From Spongilla lacustris (taxonomy: Eukaryota; Porifera; Demospongiae; Spongillida; Spongillidae): 64,000 nt of DNA. Where the stretch lies: contig OX442425.1 of the NCBI GenBank assembly GCA_949361645.1, positions 4,465,442-4,529,441 on the forward strand. The letters are read 5' to 3'. Within the stretch, counting starts at the first letter, position 1; each line of letters opens with the position of its first letter. The notes beneath the pieces were generated by a model that worked only from the letters and a program-made list of their open reading frames with translations, was not told the origin of the DNA and searched no databases. The position numbers were made by a program, and so were the translations under genes. This document shows, piece by piece, positions 1 through 10,245 of this stretch.

Positions 1-794
1 CAAATCCAGTGAATGCACACGCAAACAATGTGTGTTCAAATACATCACAGCACACTTCAGATGAACGTCTCCAGGAAGTAACAAATCCAGTGTATGAACC
101 CACCGAAGGTATAGTCTATAGTTTTTGGCTATTCAATATGATTTACTTTTATCGCTTTTAGTATCTGAGTACTCTAAACTGGATCACACCCTTGGAATGT
201 CTGAATCACCTGACAACTATAACAGATTGGCTCACCCCATAGCCACAAATAATTCTGACAATGTCTATAGTGCCTTAAATGAAGGCATTTCAACAGATCT
301 CGAGGTGGTTGATGGATACAGCATACTGAAGGGACCGCCCCCTAGGAACACAAACACATCTAATGAGGTTTATAGCACATTGGAACATGATGCTAATGGG
401 GAATTTGATGGACCACTTCCACCAGTATCTACGACCACCAATCCTCTCTATGGTATGCCAGCTGTTCAGAAGGTGAGCATGAGTACCATGGCTCTTGAGG
501 GTATGTGGTGGATTATCTTAATTAAGCAGAATTAGTCTGATTCCTGCCTTGCATTATTTCACATGAGGTATGTGTATAAGTGCACATTAAGCATTATAGT
601 TAGAACTATAATTGAGAATTGGTTTTGCTATTATTTCTCTTTAAAAGTCAAATGAAGATTTTATTTGATAAATCGAACATTATATTTTTACATATATGTG
701 CATACCCTCTCGTCACTTTTCAGTAATGCAATTTTAAACATCAAGGGTTTGTGCATATTGTTCACTGTGCATTTTGTCTTCTTTGTAGGAATGA
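1..794 (+). CDS. Receptor with multi-tyrosine (YxxL) cytoplasmic tail, 3' end (receptor paralog 1)
   Basis: Only the C-terminal end is in the window; the extracellular part and membrane helix lie upstream. Three exons are readable: 1-108, 162-472 and 789-794. They join with matching phases (phase 1, then phase 0) and GT-AG ends. The tail has an NPVY motif near position 95, five YxxL motifs (YSKL, YNRL, YSAL, YSIL, YSTL) and a final NPLYGM. The last exon is only GAA TGA, so the protein ends in Gln-Lys-Glu. The first YxxL fits the ITIM pattern S-x-Y-x-x-L, so SH2-domain binding after phosphorylation is the likely role (inference). The gene at 10.2-19.3 kb is a clear paralog with the same exon phases and the same five motifs. 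No known family is recognised for the tail. Confidence 0.72.
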
Positions 795-1892
795 ATCACC
801 TTTGTGACATCTTCTAGTCAGAAATGTAAATATAATTATTTGTGTCATTTTTATCCCTGTCGCACATTGTTGGGCACAATGTATTATTTTGGGGACCTTT
901 CCCACCTATGCAATGGATGCAATGGATACCTTCTGCTGTCCCACCTGCTACCCTCCCCACTGGTTTGCCTGGACCATAAGATTTGTACCATCTCCTTGGT
1001 TCACTTCTGCAAAATTGAATGGGCCTCTGGCAGCTTTTTCACTGATCAAGATCAGGCCCTGGCTAGCTGTTTGCATCACAGATTCATGTCAATCACCGAT
1101 TTAATTATAGATCTAACCAAGGATGGTTGATTGTGACATAACAATGAATCATGGAAACACGCTGCATTATCAATTATTTTAACCCCCCTCCCCCCCCCCC
1201 CCACACACACACACACACTTCGCTCCTAATGACATGATCTTGAGAGTTGGTGGCATATAGCAATGGTGTTGTAAAAGGCATATATAAATGCATGATGTGT
1301 TCGACTGTCCTGATGTCTGTTTATTTAATAGGTTTAGATCTCTTAAATTTAAATACCTTTATACCTTTTAATTCTTTCTGTTCCTACCTACATGTATACC
1401 CAATGCGTCATAACAGGATTACATCATCATCACTAGTGGGCCAGAGATTTCCATGTACACCAAATTGGTCAAATACATGTACTGTGGGTCTGCAGAATAT
1501 ATTAACAAGATGCAGACCCTCATGCTAAAGTCCATTCTCCACCGCCCATTCTCGCGGCATTGATCTTGATATCGTCATCTTCGCACTGGGCCGTCCGTGG
1601 AATCGAAGAAGCGAGCTAGGAGCACACTGACAGTACAACATTACAAATATACATGTATACGTGCACCGCCTTACAACAAAGTCTGGGGACTAACCACGTA
1701 ACTTAATTTTCTCCAACTGTGTGGGTGGGGTACGCCCTGCCCACGGGATGAGTTGAATTTCATGTCAATGGGAACAGTTTCATCTTCGTCGATTCGAGCG
1801 GGAATTTGAAAAGCTGTATCTCAGTAAGGGATAACATAAAAATTAACGAACAGAACAAATCGATAGGTATAGGACCTCTGTACCTACAATCC
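795..1892. other. Intergenic region, no gene seen
   Basis: This holds the 3' flank of receptor paralog 1. A broken poly-C tract followed by a short CA run lies near 1186-1219. No coding region is supported. Confidence 0.6.
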
Positions 1893-3607
1893 CAGTGGCG
1901 GATCCAGGGGGGGGGCAACTGGGTTTTGCCCCCGCCAAATAGAAATTAAATATTCATAGCTAAGGGGCGGTGCCTTACACGATTAATAGGATGTGCGAAA
2001 ACCGAGGGGGAGGCAAAAAAAAAAGTTATAGACACCATCCCAAAAATTCTTAAAACCAAGGGCTAGGTCACCCCCCCCCCCCCCCCTCCGCCTTCGAACA
2101 CGGCCATTTTTCGACCACGCCCCTTAAAATCATTATGTAATTGACAATTGACCACACCTACAATTAAGATAATATTACAAATTGCAAGCAGGCTTCGTTG
2201 CAGATTGCTGTTGTAGGTGTTGTCACTTCGTCGCTTAGACGCTGTTTCACTTGTACCTTAGAATTTCGCGATACTCAGTCTCTCGTGCCATGACGTAATG
2301 CACAGGCTGTAGGCCTATCGAATATTACATTCCTGCCCATCAATTAAGGTTTGCGGTACTCCAACAAGATTTTGAAGAACGGCACGCATTATCGTTCATG
2401 ATTTGGTAAAGTACTCGTTTAAATAATAGCAGGCGGGGCATGCTCGCGTGAGGCGTGAGTCGGCGTGACCTCATGCATGTTACTTAGTACCAGGTCTTAC
2501 TTAGTAGCGTTAGTATAGTTTTTATCTTTACATTGCTTTGCGACGCTTCAATTGTTGCACTATTGGATAGTGAATTGGTATATGAAGGCCACGCCCACGA
2601 ATTGTGTCTCAGTCACGTGATAATATGCTTTCCACAATGAAATAGCTTACAATCGCACTAGATAGGCAGTTAAGCCATATCTTTGCACGAATTGGACACC
2701 CATGAACACTACAAACAATATGATTCCATCATTATGTTGCTGTAGTGCGAGCTAAAGTGCAGAAAAAAAAATTAAGAAAAGTGATGAATTTTGTTTTCAA
2801 CTTTGATACCTCATAACTTTTTTTCCTATACCCCCCTGAAAAAAAGAATAGCATATTCGTGATGCTCTCAATGAGCTCTTCAAAGTTGGGGGATGGTGTC
2901 TTCCACTTTGTTTTTTGCCCCCCCCCCCCCCCCCCCCCCTCGGCGAAAACGATTAAATGTACGTGCAAAGGCAGGCTGCAGTGCCAGCCGGTGCGGCGCC
3001 ATGCAGTCTAGAACATCGGGCAGGCATATACGTGCTCTAAATTAAAACTTCCGCGACAGCTGGAATTGTGTTTGAGTGAATTGCAAGGCGCCTATACAAA
3101 ATTTCAAGTCAAATCTCAAATAGGCCTATGTAGCAAATCCATACCGTCAAAATTAATATCATAGTTCACTGGTTCTTTTGACGTTGAAGTTATTTTGGAC
3201 TGACCAGATGGAGCCTCGGAGTCGAAAGCGACCAAGCAAAGAAGGTTTGCCATTGGATGCATGATATTATACATCGTTTGTACACAATGCTGATAACTGA
3301 AGTGCACCACCGGCCAACTTTGGTGTCATGTCACGCAGAGATAATAGAGTTTATCTACGTAGAAGAGTTATAACGTTTTTGGTGCAGTTTTTACGACTTT
3401 TGGGGCTGTTTTCAACGCAAAAAACGTTGGCTTCTGGGGCTCCGCCCCAGGCCCCGCTGGGGGAGCTCACAGCGCTCCCCCAGACCCCCTAGCTGGGCGG
3501 GAGGGGTGCCCCCCTCCCGCCCCGCACCCTCCTCGGAGCGGCTCCGCCTCCTACTTCGCCCCACCCCCTGCTACACCCCCCGCTCCCAATTCCTGGATCC
3601 GCCCCTG
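1893..3607. mobile_element. hAT5-like non-autonomous DNA transposon, long copy
   Basis: The ends are imperfect inverted repeats: CAGTGGCGGATCCAG at the left and CTGGATCCGCCCCTG at the right, 14 of 15 matching. The flanks are a 5-base direct repeat, AATCC, at 1888-1892 and 3608-3612. Two more copies lie at 37114-37905 and 62997-63791. A 5-base target duplication with such ends fits the hAT5 group (family knowledge; assignment is inference). The element contains poly-C tracts and a GC-rich right end. A minus-strand open stretch at 3120-3310, shared with the second copy, may be a remnant of coding sequence or may be non-coding. No transposase was recognised. Confidence 0.75.
2918..2939 (+). repeat. 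Poly-C tract, 22 bases
   Basis: An uninterrupted C run inside the hAT5-like element. It is one of many C or G homopolymers of 18 bases or more in this window. Confidence 0.95.
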
Positions 3608-5018
3608 AATCCGAATTTGAAGTGATTTGATTACTCCTACCTAAAGTTATGGCCAGTCGGGTATCGAACGTTGCAATACTGGTGTGGAGCAAGTGCAAGA
3701 CCCCAAAATGTATATTCCCATATAGAAATGGTGTAGTATGAAGTGTTGAAAATAAAATGTCGATAGCTTTAACCGTACGTTCGGACGTTATCGGGACCTA
3801 CGTTAGTAGGTCCTATGTAGGATTTGAAGTGTCATGAATACGATTAGCAAAACACCAGATTCCATTATTGCCGATGCACCGTAGAATTAGTTGGAATTTA
3901 GCGAGCGTATTTGGATACAGCCAACGATTATCTACAATGTAGTAAAACTGCCGACGCTTAGAAAGCTCAGACAACAGAGATAACGCTCACTCGTTCCCAC
4001 ACTAGAACCTGAAAACATGACGATTCCTTCTTCTTCTTCTTCTTCTTCTTCTTCTTCCGGATCTGATAAGATAAGATTCACTCGGATAAGAGGTTTATTG
4101 TGCTGTATCTTTGTCACGATTGAAGCGTAATGTTAGCCGTTATGCGGAAGCACTAGAACCACCAAGTTACAAACTTACTGCCGAGTCGGATTTGTTTTAT
4201 TATTTTGGTAAGGGGAGTTATGCTTGACACAAATTCGATCTTTAGCAACTTAGTTTTGTTAGCAATAGCCCACAACAGATTTTATCGGCCCTTGGAAACC
4301 ATAAAGTGGAGATCCAGAATAAACTTGTGGTTGAACACGTGTTTCTGGCGAGTGTATGCAGCTGCAGTCACGTCGATCGCCAAGAGAAAAGAATAGCGCA
4401 AGAATATTGCCAGTTAAATTATGACACTGACAGTTGTACGTGTGGTTGTGCTGACGAGTCGCGCGATGAAGCTCCGAAAGACCGTTCACGTGAAAAAAAA
4501 AAGAACAATTGAACGCTACAAAGTGGGTTAAGCCGATCGCAAAAGTAAGAAGGATCGATAGGCTAGCATGAAGGCAGAAAGAAGGCGGATAGCGTGAAGG
4601 TGGAAAACCACTGCATGCAACTGGCCGTCGCAATTAAGGCCAAAGAAGTTGGCATTGATTGGCCATGGGTGACTTATACAGGTGAGCTACCTAACATACA
4701 ACGAAAGTAACACTATATTTGCGCCCCCCACCCTCATGTAAGCAAGCTGTCAAAGATGACCTGTTGGTAGGACCATTTATAAGTGAGTTTTGTTCAATGC
4801 CGACAATGGTAACGGGAATGTCCTCCACAATTGCGTGGTCCCACTAGAGCAAATCAGGTGCTGCTCATTCAAGCTGCAAAGGTGATGGAAAACAGAACAC
4901 CGTCCCACCAGGATGGGGGTGAACCACTCTGAATAGGTGGGTGTATGTGACTGTGTGTGTTGAAAAGTGTGTGCCATGTCTCATGGATATGTTGCCAAGT
5001 GGTGTAGTGTTGTGCTAG
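3608..5018. other. Intergenic region with a (TTC)10 microsatellite
   Basis: The only clear structure is (TTC)10 at 4028-4057. The short phrase GGTCCTATGTAGGATT at about 3809-3824 recurs near 10830 and 11107, so a dispersed repeat is present. No coding region is supported. Confidence 0.6.
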
Positions 5019-6508
5019 CTATCCCCCTCCCCTTCCCTCCTGTCTCATCTTCTCTTCTCTCCTACCCTTCCTCTCCATTCTCTTCTCCCCTCCCCTCATC
5101 TCCCCCTTCCCTCTTCTCTCCTCTCCTCCTTCTCTTCTCACCCCCTTCCCTCCTCTCTCCTCTCCCCCTTCCCTCCTCTCTCCTCTCCCCATTCCCTCCT
5201 CTCTCCTCTCCCCCTTCCCTCCTCTCTCCTCTCCCCATTCCCTCCTCTCTCCTCTCCCCCTTCCCTCCTCTCTCCTCTCCCCCTTCCCTCCTCTCTCCTC
5301 TCCCCCTTCCCTCCTCTCTCCTCTCCCCCTTCCCTCCTCTCTCCTCTCCTCCTTCCCTCCTCTCTCCTCTCCCCCTTCCCTCCTCTCCCCCTTCCCTCCT
5401 CTCTCCTCTCCCCCTTCCCTCCTCTCTCCTCTCCCCCTTCCCTCCTCTCTCCTCTCCCCCTTCCCTCCTCTCTCCTCTCCCCCTTCCCTCCTCTCTCCTC
5501 TCCCCCTTCCCTCCTCTCTCCTCTCCCCCTTCCCTCCTCTCTCCCTCCCCCTTCCCTCCTCTCTCCTCTCCCCCTTCCCTCCTCTCTCCTCTCCCCCTTC
5601 CCTCCTCTCTCCTCTCCCCTTCCCTCCTCTCTCCTCTCCCCCTTCCCTCCTCTCTCCCTCCCCCTTCCCTCCTCTCTCCTCTCCCCCTTCCCTCCTCTCT
5701 CCTCTCCCCCTTCCCTCCTCTCTCCTCTCCCCCTTCCCTCCTCTCTCCTCTCCCCCTTCCCTCCTCTCTCCTCTCCCCCTTCCCTCCTCTCTCCTCTCCC
5801 CCTTCCCTCCTCTCTCCTCTCCCCCTTCCCTCCTCTCTCCTCTCCCCCTTCCCTCCTCTCTCCTCTCCCCCTTCCCTCCTCTCCCCCTTCCCTCCTCTCT
5901 CCTCTCCCCCTTCCCTCCTCTCTCCTCACCCCCTTCTTCTCTCTTCTCTCCTCTCCCCTTCCCTCTTCTCTCCACTCCCCCCTCTCTCCTCTCCCCTCCC
6001 CCCTCTCTCCTCTCCCCCTTCCCTCCTCTCTCCTCTCCCCCTTCCCTCCTCTCTCCTCTCCCCCTTCCCTCCTCTCTCCTCTCCCCCTTCCCTCCTCTCT
6101 CCTCTCCCCCTTCCCTCCTCTCTCCTCTCCCCCTTCCCTCCTCTCTCCTCTCCCCTGTCCCTCCTCCTCTCCCCCTTCCCTCCTCTCTCCTCTCCCCCTT
6201 CCCTCCTCCTCTCCCCCTTCCCTCCTCTCTCCTCTCCCCCTTCCCTCCTCTCCCCTTCCTCCTCCTCTCCCCCTTCCCTCCTCTCCCAGTTCCCTCCTCT
6301 CTCCTTTTTCCCTTCCTTCCTCTCCCCTTCCCTCCTCCTCTCCCCCTTCCCTCCTCTCTTCTCTCCCCCTTCCTCTCTCCTCTCCCCCTTCCCTCCTCTC
6401 TCCTTATCCCCTTCCCTCCTCTCTCCTTATCCCCTTCCCTCCTCTCTTCACCCCCTTCCCTCCTCTCTCTTCCCCTCCTCCTTCCCTCCTTTCTCCATTC
6501 CCTTCTAA
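5019..6508 (+). repeat. CT-rich minisatellite, 23-base unit, about 1.5 kb
   Basis: The plus strand is almost purely pyrimidine for about 1.49 kb. The core, roughly 5140-6130, is built of a 23-base unit, CCCTCCTCTCTCCTCTCCCC followed by CTT. Shortened units are common and the edges are more degenerate. All three frames stay open on one or both strands because the unit lacks stop codons, so the long Ser/Pro/Leu and Arg/Glu/Gly open frames are not evidence of a gene. Such a mirror-rich polypurine-polypyrimidine tract can form triplex DNA (established property; not shown here). Confidence 0.95.
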
Positions 6509-7236
6509 AAGACGAGCGGAACGTCTGAAAGTGAGAGCTAGTAGCCCTATTAAAAGAACGACCTTTAAGTTTAGTCGGGCCAGCCCAACTACTTCAAATT
6601 TTAGCAAAGCAAAAGCACGTGCTTGTTTATTGTACGAAGAGGATCAGTATTCAAAATAAAAGGCAGGCAATCTGGTAAGCATCTTTTGTGTGAATGGCGA
6701 ATTGCTCTGATCATATACATGTACTCACATCAAGGACAGACATTTATGGCGATTATTCCTGATGCCTTCACTACTGGCTTTGAAGAACGTATGAGTACCT
6801 TCAGTCAAGAGGTGAGGGCTTTGAATCCTGTGAGGATAGTTGTGATGGAGATTCGGGTTGGGGCTACATGTATGTCAGTTTAGGATGTTTTGGTTGGAGC
6901 CATGGGAAGGGCAATTATGGTTTGAGCTCACATTATATTTTGTGACTTCACTACTAATTCCTCCTTTCCTACACTACTACTTTCTTTAGGGATCCCCTCA
7001 TCTTCCAGTCACATGCCAATTCAGAGACATTAACTGTTTAAAGGAAATTGTTTGATTGTGATGTGATTTAATGATGATAGCAAGTGAGCAGAACAAACTG
7101 TCCTATTGTACATACTGCTGTGATGTATGTGATGCAATGGGTTGTATTCCAAGATTCCCCTTCCTTCTACGTTTGTGCTCATGCATGCAATGTATAAGTA
7201 CATGTCGGAACCCGCCGGGGGGAAAAAAGGAGTGAA
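6509..7236. other. Intergenic region, no gene seen
   Basis: Unique-looking sequence. An 86-codon open frame at 6623-6883 begins at a non-ATG codon and has no recognisable domain, so it is not called. Confidence 0.5.
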
Positions 7237-7541
7237 ACAAGATATAAAAATTTAATTAAAATAAAATTGGTGATGTAGGATTTGTATAGATAGCAATTGA
7301 GTAAAAAGTAAGGAAACAAGGAATTACGGATATTATGCATTCATTAAATTATAAATATTACATACCTACATTTAGCAGACCTTCAGGCAGGTAGATTTGC
7401 TAAATAATGTAGGTCTGTAATATTTATAATTTAATGAATGCATAATATCCGTAATTCCTTGTTTCCTTACTTTTTACTCAATTGCTATCTATACAAATCC
7501 TACATCACCAATTTTATTTTAATTAAATTTTTATATCTTGT
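7237..7541. mobile_element. Fold-back (palindromic) element, 305 bp
   Basis: Two nearly perfect arms of about 140 bases are inverted around a loop near 7370-7405. The left arm starts ACAAGATAT and the right arm ends ATATCTTGT. The arms contain TAGGATTTG and TAAGGAAACAAGGAAT, and similar phrases occur in the fold-back at 11820-12119, so both belong to one dispersed family. No coding capacity is present. Confidence 0.85.
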
Positions 7542-7826
7542 AGCTATTCAAACCTAAGGGAATTTTATATATATCTAAGATGCAAGGGTGACATTTTCGC
7601 GGAAACTGTCCCATAATATAGGCACGAACACTTAACAGTTTTGCTTTTTTTTTTTTTTTTTTTTTACTTGCATACGGAGCATGCGCAGTCGAGGCACTCC
7701 AGAAGGTCGCTAGCAGCTGGTCGAGACCACGCTTGAGCCACCACCCGCCCCTATAACCACCTCCGAATCTCTATCACTATATATTCGTGATGTGACCCTG
7801 TGTACGGGATCGGACCTGCATACGCT

Positions 7827-8306
7827 TACGCAATCCAGGGATATTAAATACATGGATTGGAAACGAGGCTGATATACGGCTGAATTACGGTATTCCTAAT
7901 TTCCATCCGTGTTGCGCTTGAGGGCTATTCTTAGAGTCGCGAAATCGCAGAAACGAAAAGCTACACTTAGTAAGTTGGTTTCTTTCTAATTAAGAGGCAG
8001 GTTTTACTAATGGGATCAGTCAAGCTTTACTTTTGAAAGCAATGTATAAGCCTGTTAAAGCGTTCGGATCGCTTAAGCTTCGAGTCACGAAATCTCCTGA
8101 ACAACTTTCCGTACAACAGATCTGAAAACTTTGAACTACACCCCTGAAACCCGTCCACTGGGATCAGCATCCATGTCATATTCGTCCGAGTCAACAGCAA
8201 ACTCACCAATTCAGAATCCATGTAGGCGCATCACGGATGGTTTTCCGGTACACGTAGATTACGGAACCGTTTCCAATCCATGTATTTAATATCCCTGCGC
8301 AATCTC
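7827..8306. repeat. Inverted-repeat element, about 480 bp
   Basis: A block of about 36 bases beginning CGCAATCCAGGGATATTAAA near 7827 returns inverted at about 8269-8306. Weaker inverted matches continue inside. This looks like a terminal-inverted-repeat element. A poly-T run (about 7645-7665) precedes it. No coding region is supported. Confidence 0.65.
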
Positions 8307-8378
8307 GGGCGGGGCTACACGCAGGTCCAAGCACACACACCCCCAGCTCAGGGGCGTGTCTCGCTGGCCCGTCACACT

Positions 8379-8379
<1 letters not shown>

Positions 8380-8414
<35 letters not shown>
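8380..8414 (+). repeat. Poly-C tract, 35 bases
   Basis: An uninterrupted C run, one of the two longest in the window. Confidence 0.95.
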
Positions 8415-9003
8415 ATCGACCCCTCAGCGTGCGTCAACGTTAACTTGAACCAAATCTATGATTGAAAAATCTCACGGTGGTTTTGAATCTCTGATTTTGT
8501 ACGTGAACTGGTGCAAATTAATTAGTACGTCATATACTGCAATCGCAAAGTTAATCGAGACGTAGTTTTTAGAAATGCAGTTATGGTTGTCGTGCACTGT
8601 CACAGGACTTGCAGTTGTATTCTCGATGTTAAGGCACGCTCAAGAACAATCAGATGGGTACGTCGGATGACTTCAACATTATTATTATTTATTATTACGT
8701 GTGTGTGTGCGTGTACGCGCGTGTGTGTATGTGTGTGTGTATGTCTGTGTGTGCTGCAGAATCTGTTATGTCGTAGTGGTTGAGACCAGCACTATCAGTG
8801 TTTCGGCAGTCGTGTCTTATACCTATTATCACTCATGCGGATTGTTCGGTTGGAGTGCGTAAGTCGGGAAGCGTGCGGCAAAATGTATGCACATGGACAA
8901 TGTAGTGTGGATATCTTCTCAACGATTTAATAACGGCCTTCGGAAGTCACCCTTACGCAACTATACATGTACATGTATTTTTCAATGGGATCAAGTAAAG
9001 TGT

Positions 9004-9008
<5 letters not shown>

Positions 9009-9082
<74 letters not shown>
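9009..9082 (+). repeat. (TG)n microsatellite
   Basis: A pure TG run of about 74 bases. A shorter interrupted TG tract lies at about 8699-8751. Confidence 0.95.
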
Positions 9083-9084
<2 letters not shown>

Positions 9085-10245
9085 TTAACTAAATGCATGT
9101 GGCATAGAAAAAAATAATAATGCATGCATTTTCGAAAATTCAAATGTACCCGGGTCACTTCATGATAAACGAGAAACACCAAATGCAGCAATAATTTACT
9201 AGATAGCTTGTGATTTTTTTTATCCTGCTGAGTAATTGTTTGTTCTCAAAATTAACAGCTATTTTCCAAAAAAATTTTTAATGGCGAGTTGAATATAATA
9301 TGATAATGAGCAATACATGGGCTTGCTGTACAGCAGTGCATCCCAAAAATATTAATTCCACTTTAGCAACATAAGTAGTGTCACAATGAGAATGCCTCGA
9401 AATGGTGTCCCAGTTCAGTATTTAACCAAGACTTTTGTAGCGTGCTGCTTTTAACATTACAAGACGTGTGATGAATTGAACTCATTGAATAACAATTAGA
9501 ACCTGTAGCTGAACTTTGTTATAAAAGAAATGGTATATAAAAATAGTTCTATTAGTTGAGCTAATACCAATTATTGAATGAACAACCCAGGGCAGTGTAT
9601 TTTTAATTTTATTATTGAGGTTGCTTGTAAAAATGAACTGAATTAGCCAAAGTGGAGGTTCGTATAAATAATTTGATTACTATTTTCTAAACCATGGAGT
9701 AATATGAAGTAAAATGTGACAACTGGCCAGGGTCTCCCCTGCATGTATGCTGAAATAATGTTATTAACAGCCATGGCACCATTACATGTGTAAGTTGTGA
9801 CCCCAAAGGTAATGTTACTATGCTGTTACAACTGATGTGGTAATGCTAATGCCCCCTCAGCTTTGTTATAGACCTATTGATATAAGTCTACACCTACATC
9901 TACAAATCAATCCCATTCTACTTTTTATATATGGGAAAGGTAGGGGATGCAGCCATTGCATGGGTGGACATTTTATAATTTATGTTTGGCCAGCCAGCCG
10001 TGCCAACACAATGTAACAAGCAAACCAAGATGCCTGGCTTTGTGTCCAAAACACCTTATCAGCTGAAATCGTGGCGTGATGGTGTGTGTATATGTGTGTG
10101 TGTGTGTAAATAAAGGACCTAGTTAATTCACAGATACTGTACAAGTGCTATTAATTAAAAATTTTTAAATTTGCCATAATTATATCCTGTATTGTATTGG
10201 TGGATGCCAAATTGTAACAAACACGCATGCTCATCACACATTCAG
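9083..10245. other. Upstream of receptor paralog 2, no exon identified
   Basis: AT-rich sequence with a short GT run near 10082-10107. The 5' exons of receptor paralog 2, including its signal peptide, should lie here or further upstream. I could not identify them with confidence. Confidence 0.4.

Noticed and set aside
3116..3310. Short minus-strand protein shared with 37417-37638
   Set aside because: Conserved only because both lie in copies of the same hAT5-like element; no recognisable transposase domain. Kept as a note inside the element.
4967..6508. 513-codon Ser/Pro/Leu frame and Arg/Glu/Gly frames on the opposite strand
   Set aside because: Produced by the CT minisatellite; no non-repeat domain, and open in several frames at once.
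6623..6883. 86-codon open frame
   Set aside because: Starts at a non-ATG codon, no domain, no paralog in the window, no splice context.
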